Positions 1-8,714 of a stretch of 41,227 bases of DNA are shown here, piece after piece. A program made the translations under genes and the position numbers. Numbering within the stretch: the stretch's first letter is position 1; each line of letters begins with the position of its first letter. The notes below the pieces were generated by a model. It had not been told where the DNA came from. It saw only the letters and a list, made by a program, of their open reading frames with translations, and searched no databases. Origin of the DNA: Candidatus Accumulibacter propinquus (GTDB lineage Bacteria > Pseudomonadota > Gammaproteobacteria > Burkholderiales > Rhodocyclaceae); the NCBI GenBank assembly GCA_016714935.1, contig JADKBU010000028.1:1-41227 (forward strand), in the 5' to 3' direction.

Positions 1-594
1 CCCTGCATTGGCAACTTCGTCAGCGTTGTTTGCCGATTCGTTCGGCAGAGGGGTACCGTCATCGGCGAAGCCGAAGTTATTCTTGCCGGCGGAATAGATG
101 ACCGCCGGTGCGCACGGAGAAGCGACGCTGCAGGCATTGGCACCAATGAGATACGTGGCGTTGCCGGCGCCATCGCGAGTCTGCACTTTCTTGCTGCCGA
201 GAGTATTCAAGGCAAATAGAGAATCGGCATACGCCGGACTGACGCTGTACTGGATGATCTTGTTCCACGCGTCCGTTTTCTTGACCCCGAGGGTTGACCA
301 GGGAATGAAGCCGGTGCATAACGCTTCGCTGCCGCAGATCGCCGGATTTTCCGCTCCGTTGGTTGCCGAGGTTGCCGGTCTGGGGAGTCTGCCGTTGACG
401 ACGGCAAAACCGATCAGTGCCTCGCGGATCTCACTGATCTGCTGTTGTGTCTCATTGTAGTTCCGCTGGTCGATCTGCGCCGACAAGGGCACAAGCAGCC
501 CGCCGATCAAGAGTGAGACAATCACCAGCACGACCGCCAGTTCGGCGAGGGTAAATCCTCCTGCCATCGGGTACTGGTCGCGCCGTTTTTTCAC
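1..594 (-). CDS. type IV (MSHA-type) prepilin, 3' end outside window
   Basis: A type IV pilin-like precursor, cleaved and N-methylated by a prepilin peptidase and then assembled into a pilus or pseudopilus. From the GTG at 594 the 13-residue leader is basic (KKRR) and ends in Gly-Gly, followed by FTLAEL. The expected cleavage is Gly13/Phe14, with the conserved Glu at mature position 5. A hydrophobic helix of about 20 residues follows (AVVLVIVSLLIGGLLVPL). The rest is polar and contains two short Cys pairs, as in minor pilins. The frame is open for 198 codons and leaves the window without a stop. The GTG overlaps the TGA of the broken pseudopilin upstream (TGA 593-591), so the two are translationally coupled. 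The prepilin class is well supported; which MSHA subunit it is (MshC, MshD or a lineage-specific one) cannot be told. Confidence 0.85.
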   Translation of the reverse strand, partial: MKKRRDQYPMAGGFTLAELAVVLVIVSLLIGGLLVPLSAQIDQRNYNETQQQISEIREALIGFAVVNGRLPRPATSATNGAENPAICGSEALCTGFIPWSTLGVKKTDAWNKIIQYSVSPAYADSLFALNTLGSKKVQTRDGAGNATYLIGANACSVASPCAPAVIYSAGKNNFGFADDGTPLPNESANNADEVANAG

Positions 595-1849
595 GGCAGG
601 CACCTGACCAGATCGGTAGCCGGACTGGCAGCACTGAACCCCACCGCACTGCCGCTGAAAGCCGTCGCAGTGGCGTTCGGCACAGCGAAGGACGACACAT
701 TGAGACCTTCGAGATAGTTCCTTTTGTCCGCTTTTTCGAGCGCATCGCTGCGGCTCTGACCCACACTCTTCCGACCGGCGAAAATCAGAACTCGACCGCA
801 AGGGAACGGCGACGTTACGCCGTTGATGGTGATCGCTGAAGGCGGCGAGATCTGCGTAAGGAACAGCATCTCCTTCCAGTTGTCGCAGAAATCGCGGTTG
901 GGCACCGCAGCCGCACTGCACTCGATGTTGTCGGTTCCCTTGTTGCCGGCAACATCGATGCTCGGCAAGTCTGGAATACTGTCGGGGTATCCAGCAGGTT
1001 GGACCTCGCTTGCGCGAAATCGCTACGCCGCATTACTGGATTGAAGAGGTCATCGCCCGAGATGAACGCAAAGCGGTCATTGTAGTGATTGGTATTGGCC
1101 ATCACAAAGCGCTTATTACTGGTATTTGGTGCAACTCTGTTGTTGGTACTGCCAGCGAAGTAGTTGACCTGGCCGCCGATTGCATCGGCACTAGCAAACG
1201 AGTCCAGGTAGTTTCGGGCGTCATAGTTGCCACCGCATTCGCTGTAGACGGCATCTGCCAGTACACGGCTCTGGCCGTCAAGGCGCGTCCGGAGCGACTA
1301 GCACCGCGGCCAGATTTGGCAATGAATCTGGCCGCTGCCATCAACAACATCGATCTGGCCAGGGTATCCCAATTAAGCCCGTCGGTTTTAAAGCGTCTTC
1401 TTGAAACGGCCTGAAACAACGTACCACAGGCAGCCACCCTGGTCATCAAGACGTGGCGCGATGTCCAGCGTCTTCCACGGAAATTTCCCGACGACGGATA
1501 GATCTGTCCCGTCTCCAGGAAAGTCGTCGACGCTTCACCCTCCGTGGATATCACCCGGAAGCGAGATCCCAGGTCAGGCAGGCGCAGGTAGCCGGCACCG
1601 TAAATTGATGGCCTGGCGATGGCGTCACCGATCAGTGGCCAGTGGCCGCAAAGCCGCCGCAGACTCCTGCTCGCGTGCAATTCGAGGCTGCATCGCACTG
1701 AGTTGCCCGACAAACAGATACAGCCCGAAAAGCGTGAGCAGGGTCAGCATGGCCAGCAGCGCGACGCCGCCCTGGCGTCGCCGACCACCGGACAGCGCGT
1801 TACTTCTACGCGGAGGTTCCGCCAGCGTGGGCAACGGCAAGGTGGTCAC
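591..1849 (-). pseudogene. large MSHA-cluster pseudopilin broken by about seven frameshifts
   Basis: Reads as one long pilin-like protein only if the frame is changed repeatedly. The pieces in order are: a hydrophobic N-terminus (GVALLAMLTLLTLFGLYLF, then SAMQPRIAREQESAAAL), LIGDAIARPSIYGAGYL, PGDGTDLSVVGKFPWKTL, GGCLWYVVSGRFKKTL, LNWDTL, GQIDVVDGSGQIHCQIW, AVLVAPDAP, LDGQSRVLADAVYSECGG through RFAFISGDDLFNPVM, and PDSIPDLPSIDVAGNKG through VLIFAGRKSVGQSRSD to the stop at 591. The pieces match, in the right order, the plan of the large pseudopilin found beside mshK in related clusters (LPCPD...GRLPWKTL...LWYAVS...VIFAG...QxRSD). Breaks lie near 1645, 1520, 1390, 1360, 1300, 1275 and 1005. Neighbouring genes are intact. 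Either a genuine pseudogene or uncorrected indels in the assembly. The start at 1849 (GTG) is a guess. Confidence 0.7.
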
Positions 1850-2338
1850 CGCACGAAACCTCGCCACAGCGCCTGGTGACATCGCCGGCGACGCGGGACG
1901 CAGACGGATCCGGCCGCCATTCAGCAGATCGTGCGACTCGCCGGTATTGCGGTTGACCGTCTCGCCGACACGCGCCCTGGCCGCCGGCGCGTCGCCCGAT
2001 TCGATCAGCACTTGCGCAGGATTCCCGGCCCGCGTGCTGACGGTCAGGCCGCTCCAGGCATCATTCTCATGCTGCGGGTTGCCATTCACCCACGCTGTCC
2101 GCTTGCCACTGCTGCGAGTGACGACGCCGTCTACGGTGAGCGTCGGATCGGCTGGGGCCTGCTGCTTGTCCAGGAGATTCATCTCGCGCTGGCGGTCGAG
2201 TTGCTGGCGGCGCTCGGGGGTGAAAAACAAACGACCGAGATCATCCCCGGCGCGTACCGCGGGGCATGTCGACAGCAGCACGCAAGCCCCCACGACCGCA
2301 GTGATGATCTTCTCCGCCACCCGCGAGAACCTGGTCAT
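1625..2338 (-). CDS. MshK/PilP-like periplasmic protein, fused in frame to the pseudopilin N-terminus
   Basis: ATG at 2338, 23 bp after the mshJ-like stop. Residues 1-29 form a signal peptide ending around AVRA. The next part has the shape of MshK/PilP-type periplasmic proteins: GRLFFTPERRQQLDRQRE, then LTVDGVVTRSSGKRTAWVNG, then VGETVNRNTGE and GGRIRL. Such proteins link the inner-membrane PilN/PilO-like pair to the secretin. That part should end near residue 160, but no stop is found. The frame runs on through a GTG at 1849 and into the hydrophobic start of the next protein, ending at 1625 with the sequence RPLATDR. The last 75 or so residues therefore belong to the broken pseudopilin. The natural stop was probably lost by an indel, although a real fusion cannot be excluded. 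Confidence 0.6.
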   Translation of the reverse strand: MTRFSRVAEKIITAVVGACVLLSTCPAVRAGDDLGRLFFTPERRQQLDRQREMNLLDKQQAPADPTLTVDGVVTRSSGKRTAWVNGNPQHENDAWSGLTVSTRAGNPAQVLIESGDAPAARARVGETVNRNTGESHDLLNGGRIRLRPASPAMSPGAVARFRAVTTLPLPTLAEPPRRSNALSGGRRRQGGVALLAMLTLLTLFGLYLFVGQLSAMQPRIAREQESAAALRPLATDR

Positions 2339-2361
2339 CACTGCCCTCCCCCTGCTGGTTG

Positions 2362-2964
2362 CTACTTTCTGTTGACTTCGCGCACCGTCAGCCAGTCGAT
2401 TTCGCAATCGGCCAGCAAGCTTGCCCGACCGCTCGTCCGCTCGTCGGCGGTTGACGGCAGACGCTCGACGTTGCAGCCCTTGACCTGGATCAGCGCCTTC
2501 GCCTGGCTTCGCAGGTCGGCGAGAAGCCGGCTCAGATCCTCTTCGTGGAGCAACTTCACCCGTAGTTTCATGGCGCTGGCGGAAAAGGCAAACTCCCCGG
2601 CCGACTTGCCGTCGAGCAAACGCTGCGGCGCGATCTCGTACTGCAAATCGATCAAACGACGCTTGTCACGGATGTCCTTCAGCAGTTCCACCCACTCCAG
2701 GCGCTGTTCGTCGCCAATGATGCCACGCTCCTTGAGCTGGTTGAAGAGAATTGATTTTTGCCGAATCTCGTATTCCTCGTCGCGAACCCGTTTGAGCTTG
2801 CCATCGGCGTCGCTACGCTGTGCGGTAATGGCCACTCTGGCCAGTTGCGCCTTGTCCCTGAGCTGATACGCGACATACAGAACGATCGCCGCGACGAGCA
2901 GCATCAGCACGGCTCCCAACACGCTCACCTGAACCTTGCGCAAGTCGGAGCGGCCGAAGTTCAT
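2362..2964 (-). CDS. mshJ: PilO/MshJ-like pilus inner-membrane assembly protein
   Basis: 200 residues. A short cytoplasmic N-terminus (MNFGRSDLRKVQVS) is followed by one transmembrane helix at about 12-33, a charged coiled coil at about 34-75 rich in Arg, Glu and Lys, and a small C-terminal domain with two Cys in the periplasm. This is the layout of PilO and MshJ, which pair with PilN-type proteins to form the inner-membrane alignment complex around the assembly ATPase and platform. Its ATG overlaps the TGA of the mshI-like gene (ATGA, 2961-2964). Sequence similarity in this family is low, so the call rests on size, topology and position between mshI and mshK. Confidence 0.7.
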   Translation of the reverse strand: MNFGRSDLRKVQVSVLGAVLMLLVAAIVLYVAYQLRDKAQLARVAITAQRSDADGKLKRVRDEEYEIRQKSILFNQLKERGIIGDEQRLEWVELLKDIRDKRRLIDLQYEIAPQRLLDGKSAGEFAFSASAMKLRVKLLHEEDLSRLLADLRSQAKALIQVKGCNVERLPSTADERTSGRASLLADCEIDWLTVREVNRK

Positions 2965-4502
2965 GAGCCACGCGTCCTGCGGATCTGCACCTTGAAAGCG
3001 CGCGGCTGGCTGTCGGCGACCGTCGCGTCGCCACCTTTGAGCGGTTTTCCCGACTCGACGTCAAATGGCTGCTGCAATACCTCCACCTCCAGTTGCGGGT
3101 TCAACTCCAAAGCGTCAACCAGTCCCTTGAATGCCGCCAGGACCTGGCGCGGATTACTCTCTGCGCCGAGCCGCAGGGTACCGTGCACCACGGCAATCTC
3201 GCGTTCGACACCTGGCGGCTCATTGCGCTGCGCCTCGACCCCAAGGGGTGCGCGCGGCGGCTGTGTTCCACCCGCTTTCCACTCGATACCGTCGAGTTCG
3301 ATCGACGGCGCGTCGTGCAACGCACGGCTGATTTCCCGCCAAAGGTACGCAGGCGAGGTGCTGGCATTTTCCAGTTCGACGTAGCGGTTGATGACTCGTC
3401 GGAGACTCTCGTTGCTGGTCGGAATGGGCGGGAAGGTCTTGAGGATGTCCTCGTAGCGCCGTCGCGCCAGGCTGGTTTCCGCCGTGATCACTTCGACCTC
3501 CTGGTTGAGTTGATAGGCCTCGTAGAGTTGTCTGCCCGACCACAGCAGGCAGCCGAACAGCGCGATGGCACCCGTTCCCTGCAGCACCGAACGGACCAGC
3601 CACAAATGGTAATCGTGGCGTTGCGCGTCGCTGGCAAACTGGGTACGCGGCGGATCAGCAGCCAGCAACTGCAGAAACAGCGGCTCGCAGCGGGTATCCG
3701 CAGGGAGCGTCTTGAAGCTGCATTGTTGCGCACAGGCCTCGATGTCGAGAATGGTGAAGGACAGGTTGTCGCTGTCGACACAACTGCTTTCCAGTGCCTT
3801 GCTGGTATTCGCATGCGCCAGCAGGTAGGCGTTGATCGGCTGCTGACGACCGATGAGACGCTGACTGACGAGATACTGCTGCAGTTTGCGCGCCTCGGTG
3901 GCGAAGGTCTGCGCGATGCCGCCAATGCTGCTGTTGTGCAGCGGGGTGAGGCGGCTGAAAAACAGCTCCCCCTTTTCCAGGTAGCTCTGCCGGATGCTCT
4001 GGTCCTGAATGGTGAGCAACAGGCAACGCTCGTCAGTGATACCGAGCTTGCGCAGCAACACAGGACCCAGCAAGGGGAGCGAATAGACACCGGCGAGAGG
4101 CGACTCGGCACTGGCCAGGGCGCTCAGCCAGGGTGCAAAGACCTCGTTGTTGGTCAGCGCGGCGAGCATGATGCGCTCGTCCTTGCGGCGTGACTTCTGA
4201 TGTCCGAGAGACATCGACGTGGTCAGCGCGGCGCTGAAGAACAGCTGCCCGAGCTTGCGTCTGACGATCGCCGTTCGATCCGCGCCGCGCAGGAAGGGGA
4301 TGGTCTCGATATGGAAGCCTTCGTCGGAGACATTGGCGAGAATCGAGAAAATGCTCTTCCGGTTTCCTGCGAGGTAGTTGGCAAAGCCAAGCTTCCCGGC
4401 TTCCGTGGCGTCGAAGGAACCCTCCTCGGACAGCACTCCCGATTGCCACTTGAAGGCCGTGAGCTGATGCGCGCTGAGGTAGAGGAGGCGACGGACATGC
4501 AT
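2961..4502 (-). CDS. mshI: MshI-like protein, PilM-like cytoplasmic part joined to a PilN-like part
   Basis: 513 residues. Residues 1-300 are cytoplasmic and look like the actin-like PilM fold, for example GFHIETIPFLRGADRTAI and the RRKLGQLFF block that precedes it. A transmembrane helix lies at about 305-325 (QGTGAIALFGCLLWSG). It is followed by a coiled coil and a periplasmic domain of about 185 residues (RRVINRYVELENAS, and a late segment on differences and products of the PilN type). The protein therefore joins in one chain the roles that PilM and PilN have as separate proteins in classical type IVa systems. That reading is inference from layout. The ATG at 4502 is 4 bp after the mshG stop, and its TGA overlaps the next start. 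Confidence 0.75.
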   Translation of the reverse strand: MHVRRLLYLSAHQLTAFKWQSGVLSEEGSFDATEAGKLGFANYLAGNRKSIFSILANVSDEGFHIETIPFLRGADRTAIVRRKLGQLFFSAALTTSMSLGHQKSRRKDERIMLAALTNNEVFAPWLSALASAESPLAGVYSLPLLGPVLLRKLGITDERCLLLTIQDQSIRQSYLEKGELFFSRLTPLHNSSIGGIAQTFATEARKLQQYLVSQRLIGRQQPINAYLLAHANTSKALESSCVDSDNLSFTILDIEACAQQCSFKTLPADTRCEPLFLQLLAADPPRTQFASDAQRHDYHLWLVRSVLQGTGAIALFGCLLWSGRQLYEAYQLNQEVEVITAETSLARRRYEDILKTFPPIPTSNESLRRVINRYVELENASTSPAYLWREISRALHDAPSIELDGIEWKAGGTQPPRAPLGVEAQRNEPPGVEREIAVVHGTLRLGAESNPRQVLAAFKGLVDALELNPQLEVEVLQQPFDVESGKPLKGGDATVADSQPRAFKVQIRRTRGS

Positions 4503-4506
4503 GGCG

Positions 4507-5709
4507 CTAGGCCTTGATCTTGCTGATCACGTCGTACACCGGTCCGAGCACCGACAGCATGATCCACCCGAGCAGTCCGCCCATCACCACGGTCAGCAGC
4601 GGCTCGATCAACTGTTGCATCTTCTGGACGGATTCCCTGACATCACGGTTATAGAAGTAACTGACATTCAGGAGCGCATCATCGAGCGCGCCGGTGTTTT
4701 CGCCGACGCGCAACATGCGGATCACCAGCGGCGGGAAGAAGCCGGTACTGTGAAACGCCGCCGTCACGTTCTGCCCCTCGCCGATCAGTTGTTCCACCCG
4801 CTCCAGGCCTTGCCGAATCACCAGATTGCCGACGACATCCTGCGTCGTCCGGATCGATTCGAGAATCGGTATTCCCGACGAATAGAGCAGTGCGAAAGTG
4901 TTGGCGAAACGGGAGAGGACGATCTTGCGCAGGATGTTCCCGAGCACCGGCACCCGTAGCTTGATGCCGTCGAAGCGCAGGCGCGCCAGCGGGTTGCTGT
5001 GCAGCAGGAATTTCACGGCCAGTGCGGCGACAGCCGGCAGCAGCAGCAGCAGGTACCAGTAGGCGACCATCAGGTCCGAGACGAAGAACAGGATCTTGGT
5101 CTGCATCGGCAGCACCTGCCCCATGTTCTTGACGAACAGCTTGAGTTGCGGCACCAGGTAGACCATCAGAAAGAAGGTGGCAGCGAGAACGATCGAGCCG
5201 ACGAAGGCCGGGTAAGCCACCATTTTCTTCGTCTGCGACGCGAGTTCGTCCTCCCACTTGAGCGATTCGTTCAGGCTCTGCAGTACTTCCGGCAAGCGAC
5301 CGGTCGTCTCGCCGGCCCGGATCAGGCTGACAAAGACCCGGTTGAAGACGCGCCGATGATTGTCCATGGCCTGCGACAGGGTCTGGCCACCCTCGATCGA
5401 CTCGATCAGGCTCGCCACCACCTCGCGGAAACGCGGATGTTCCAGACTGTCGCGCAGGTCGGTGAGTCCTTCGAGGACGGGCACGCCCGCGCGCACCAGT
5501 TGCTGCAGGTGAAAGCAGAAGTGAATGATCTCCCGACGCGGCACGCCACCACCGCCCAGCAGGCTGCGGTTGCTGAGCGGTTCGCCGCTGACCAGGTCGA
5601 GCTCCATGCGCCGCAGTCGCAGTTCGAGGTCCACCAGGTTGATGGCGTCGATCCTGCCGAAGACCAGGCGCCCATCGGGGTTGACCGCCTTGTAGGTATA
5701 GAGCGGCAC
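4507..5709 (-). CDS. mshG: MshG (GspF/PilC family) inner-membrane platform protein
   Basis: 400 residues, the usual length for the family. This is the polytopic platform protein on which the assembly ATPase acts to extract pilins from the membrane. It begins MPLYTYKAVNPDGRLVFGRI, the conserved N-terminus of the family, from a GTG. Two GspF domains follow at about 65-190 and 270-395. Each carries the family's hallmark: an early block (LQQLVRAGVPVLEGLTDL) in the first, and LLYSSGIPILESI and the MLRVGENTGAL block in the second. Transmembrane helices lie at about 170-192, 220-240 and 375-395. Only 5 bp separate it from the mshE stop. Confidence 0.93.
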   Translation of the reverse strand: MPLYTYKAVNPDGRLVFGRIDAINLVDLELRLRRMELDLVSGEPLSNRSLLGGGGVPRREIIHFCFHLQQLVRAGVPVLEGLTDLRDSLEHPRFREVVASLIESIEGGQTLSQAMDNHRRVFNRVFVSLIRAGETTGRLPEVLQSLNESLKWEDELASQTKKMVAYPAFVGSIVLAATFFLMVYLVPQLKLFVKNMGQVLPMQTKILFFVSDLMVAYWYLLLLLPAVAALAVKFLLHSNPLARLRFDGIKLRVPVLGNILRKIVLSRFANTFALLYSSGIPILESIRTTQDVVGNLVIRQGLERVEQLIGEGQNVTAAFHSTGFFPPLVIRMLRVGENTGALDDALLNVSYFYNRDVRESVQKMQQLIEPLLTVVMGGLLGWIMLSVLGPVYDVISKIKA

Positions 5710-5714
5710 CGGTG

Positions 5715-7427
5715 CTACATCCGGTCGGTGAGGTCGACGACGCGGCCGATTTCCTCGAGCGAGGTGGAGCCGTCGAGTACCCGTCGCAGACCGTCATCGG
5801 CGAGGGTGGCGAAACCCTGACGAGTCGCCAGTTGCCGCATTTCACGAACGGTACTGCGACGCGCGATCAGTTCGTCCATGTCGCCGTTGATGCGCAGCAG
5901 CTCCATGATCGCCAGACGCCCACGATAACCCTGGAAATCGCAACGCTCGCAGCCGCCGGGGCGGTAGATGACCGGGCGTGGCCCTTCGACCAGGTTGCTC
6001 AGCAGACGGGCTTCGTGGGCCTCGGCCTGGTACGCGATCTTGCAGTGCACACACAGGCGTCGCACCAGGCGTTGCGCAATGATGCCGATGATGTTCCCGG
6101 CCATGATGTCCGGCAGAATGCCGATGTCGAGCAGGCGCGGAATGGCGCCGATCGCTGAATTGGTGTGCAGGGTCGAATACACCTGATGACCGGTCATCGC
6201 CGCACGCAGGGCCATTTCGGCGGTTTCAGCGTCGCGGACTTCGCCGACGAGGATGATGTCCGGGTCCTGGCGCATCATCGAGCGAATGCCATTGGCAAAA
6301 TCGAGCTTCACCGACTCGGCCGCCGAGGTCTGCCGGACCAGAGTCATCGGATATTCGACCGGGTCTTCGAGGGTCATGATGTTGACCCCCTCGGAATTGA
6401 TATGGTTGAGCACCGAGTAGAGCGTGGTCGTCTTGCCGCTGCCGGTCGGTCCGGTCACGAAGACGATCCCTTCGGGACGGGCGATCATCAGCTTGAGCTG
6501 ATCGAGCTGCTTCTCGGCAAGACCCAGACCTTCCAGCGGCACGATGCCCTTCTGCCGGTCGAGGATGCGCAGCACGATGTTTTCGCCGTGGATCGTCGGT
6601 TGCACCGAGGCACGAAAATCCACCTGGCGACCACGCATGTTGAGCGAGATGCGGCCGTCCTGGGGAGCTCGCGTTTCGGCGATGTTCATCCCGGAAAGCA
6701 CCTTGATGCGCACCGCCATCGCCGGCCAGTAGGTCTTGTGCAGCGAGCGAATCTGCCGCAGCATGCCGTCGATGCGGTAGCGGATGCGCAGGAAACTCGC
6801 CTCCGGCTCGAAGTGGATATCGGAAGAATCGTGCTTGACGGCGTCGGTCAGGATCGAGTCGATCAGGCGAACAACCGGCTGGCTGTACTCGTCGGCGGAC
6901 GATTGCAGGCCGCGAAAATCGATCTCGCCGGTTTCGATTTCGTGCAGGATGCCGTCGATCGACAGTTCATGGCCGTAGTACTGGTCGATCGCGCGATCGA
7001 TCTCGGTCTCGCCGGCGAGCAGGGTGTCGATCTCGATTTCGTCGCCGGCCAGCCCACGAATCCTGTCCAGCGCGACGATGTCATTGATATCGGCGATGGC
7101 CACCGTCAGGCGCAGGTTTTCCGCGTCGTAGTCGAGCGGCAGCACATGGTGGCGCTTGGCGAGGTCGCGCGGGACGAGTTTCAGCGCCGACGGATCGATA
7201 ATCGCATTCGACAGATCGACGCTCTGTTTGCCGAGGCTTTCCGAGAGCGCGTCGCGCAGCGTCGCTTCCGAGACAAAGCCGAGCGCGACCAGCAACTTCC
7301 CGATCGCCTGATTCGACTTCATCTGCTCCAGCAAGGCAATTCGCAGTTGATCCTCGCTGAGGATGCCCTTGCTGATCAGGATCTGACCCAGGGGTCGCGA
7401 ATGCGGATGGAGGCTGGGAGCGTTCAT
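5715..7427 (-). CDS. mshE: MshE (GspE/PilB family) pilus assembly ATPase
   Basis: 570 residues from the ATG at 7427; a TTG six codons upstream is also in frame but less likely. The N-terminal 150 residues form the MshEN/T2SSE-N region (GQILISKGILSEDQLRIALLE), which in MshE-type ATPases binds cyclic di-GMP. The ATPase core holds Walker A GPTGSGKTT at about 324-332, an Asp box, Walker B DIILVGEVRD, and the His box in HQVYSTLHTN. A zinc-binding four-Cys element is present (CVHC, then CERC about 35 residues later), as usual in this family. It provides the energy for pilus extension. Whether c-di-GMP control applies depends on the exact N-terminal RLGxx and related motifs, which were not scored here. 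Confidence 0.95.
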   Translation of the reverse strand: MNAPSLHPHSRPLGQILISKGILSEDQLRIALLEQMKSNQAIGKLLVALGFVSEATLRDALSESLGKQSVDLSNAIIDPSALKLVPRDLAKRHHVLPLDYDAENLRLTVAIADINDIVALDRIRGLAGDEIEIDTLLAGETEIDRAIDQYYGHELSIDGILHEIETGEIDFRGLQSSADEYSQPVVRLIDSILTDAVKHDSSDIHFEPEASFLRIRYRIDGMLRQIRSLHKTYWPAMAVRIKVLSGMNIAETRAPQDGRISLNMRGRQVDFRASVQPTIHGENIVLRILDRQKGIVPLEGLGLAEKQLDQLKLMIARPEGIVFVTGPTGSGKTTTLYSVLNHINSEGVNIMTLEDPVEYPMTLVRQTSAAESVKLDFANGIRSMMRQDPDIILVGEVRDAETAEMALRAAMTGHQVYSTLHTNSAIGAIPRLLDIGILPDIMAGNIIGIIAQRLVRRLCVHCKIAYQAEAHEARLLSNLVEGPRPVIYRPGGCERCDFQGYRGRLAIMELLRINGDMDELIARRSTVREMRQLATRQGFATLADDGLRRVLDGSTSLEEIGRVVDLTDRM

Positions 7428-7478
7428 GGGCGGAGAGCCCGGCAATCCGGATGCAGAAATCCCTGCAAGGTGCCGGAA

Positions 7479-8714
7479 TTACGGTTGCAGTTCAAGAATG
7501 CGCTTCCCGGCAGCGTTCCTGTCGAAGGCGCCACGCCGCGTTTCGGCGGCACTCAGCGCCATCCGGTAGTACTGCACTGCCAGTTTGTGCTGACGGAGGT
7601 GATCAAGGCTGACGGCCAGGTTGAAGAGGAGATCGGCGTTGTCGGGTTCCAGCGCATAGGCCTGAAAATAAGCCTGCTGCGCCTCGCTCCAGCGGCCCTG
7701 CCGGGCATAGACGTTGCCCAGCGCAAACGGGACGGCGGACGAATCGGCCTGGCTGGCCAGCAGGGTCTTCAAACGGCTCTCGGACTGGCCCGCATCGCCC
7801 TGCCCGCGCAGGTTGATCAAGGCTGCCTGCGCGGTGACGTCGTTGGGGTCGGATTCGAGCACCTGCTGATACAGGTCATGCGCACGCTCTGGCTGCCCCT
7901 GGCGGACAGCAATCGCCGCCAGACCGAGTAACGCGTCGGCATTTCTGGCGTCGCTGCGCAGGACCTGCTCATAACCGTGGCGCGCGTCGTCCAGCCGATC
8001 CGCCTGCCACGCCTGGTAGGCAAGGTCGAGCGCCTGCTGCTGCTTTTCCCGGCCGCCACCCGGACGGAAAACTCCCGACGCGCTGCCGCCCGGAACGCCG
8101 GCGAACTCTCTTTGCGGTAGCCCCGCACGCGGCGCTGCGGCAGGTGTCCTGACGGCGGTCGCCGGTTGCGGCGACTCCACCGGAGCCGCGACCAGCGGCG
8201 CCGGCAAAGGGGGAGCCGGGCGCTGAACGGCCGGCACCAGGGGTGCAGGTGTCTGGCTTGCCGGCAATGCCGCGACTGGCGGTCTGGCGAGCGCGCCACC
8301 GGAAAGGGTTTGCAACTGCCACCAGAAATAACCGCCAATCGCCAGTGTCGCGAGGCCTCCCAGACCCAGAAAGATCCACAGCGATCGGCGCGACGAACGG
8401 GAAGCCTGTTTGGCGGCAAAGAGGTTTTTCGCCGCGCTACGTTGGCCGGCATCGCCGCTGCTGGAATCTGCCGGCATCTCTCCCGGCAACGGGAAGCTTC
8501 GTCGGGTCGGCGTCGGGCCTGTTTCCAGGCTCGTCTCCGTGTCGAACGGTTCAGGGCGCCGGGCGTGCGGTGGTAGTGGCCGACTTGCGGGACGCGTCGG
8601 CTCGAGTGGGTCGAGGGTGAGTTCGAGCGGAGAAGGCGCGTCTGGCTTCCCTGCCGGACCAGCAAGCCGTTTGGCCTCTTCGGCCCGGCGAAGGGCATCC
8701 ATGAGCAGGCTCAT
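7479..8714 (-). CDS. MshN-like TPR protein of the pilus cluster
   Basis: 411 residues. The first 20 residues (MSLLMDALRRAEEAKR) are the conserved start of this family in MSHA clusters. A Pro- and Arg-rich cytoplasmic segment reaches to about 105. A single transmembrane helix lies at about 111-133 (LWIFLGLGGLATLAIGGYF), followed by a Pro/Ala-rich linker and then at least four TPR repeats from about 230 to the end (YAWQADRLDDA-type, LLGLAAIAVRQGQPERA, NVYARQGRWSEAQQAY, and NLAVSLDHLRQHKLA). This topology gives a periplasmic TPR platform, consistent with a scaffold role near the secretin. The ATG overlaps the mshL TGA (8711-8714). The exact role in MSHA assembly is not settled for this family. 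Confidence 0.85.
   Translation of the reverse strand: MSLLMDALRRAEEAKRLAGPAGKPDAPSPLELTLDPLEPTRPASRPLPPHARRPEPFDTETSLETGPTPTRRSFPLPGEMPADSSSGDAGQRSAAKNLFAAKQASRSSRRSLWIFLGLGGLATLAIGGYFWWQLQTLSGGALARPPVAALPASQTPAPLVPAVQRPAPPLPAPLVAAPVESPQPATAVRTPAAAPRAGLPQREFAGVPGGSASGVFRPGGGREKQQQALDLAYQAWQADRLDDARHGYEQVLRSDARNADALLGLAAIAVRQGQPERAHDLYQQVLESDPNDVTAQAALINLRGQGDAGQSESRLKTLLASQADSSAVPFALGNVYARQGRWSEAQQAYFQAYALEPDNADLLFNLAVSLDHLRQHKLAVQYYRMALSAAETRRGAFDRNAAGKRILELQP

Noticed and set aside
6165..7931. 588-residue plus-strand frame opposite mshE and the TPR gene
   Set aside because: Antisense shadow; the minus strand carries complete ATPase motifs.
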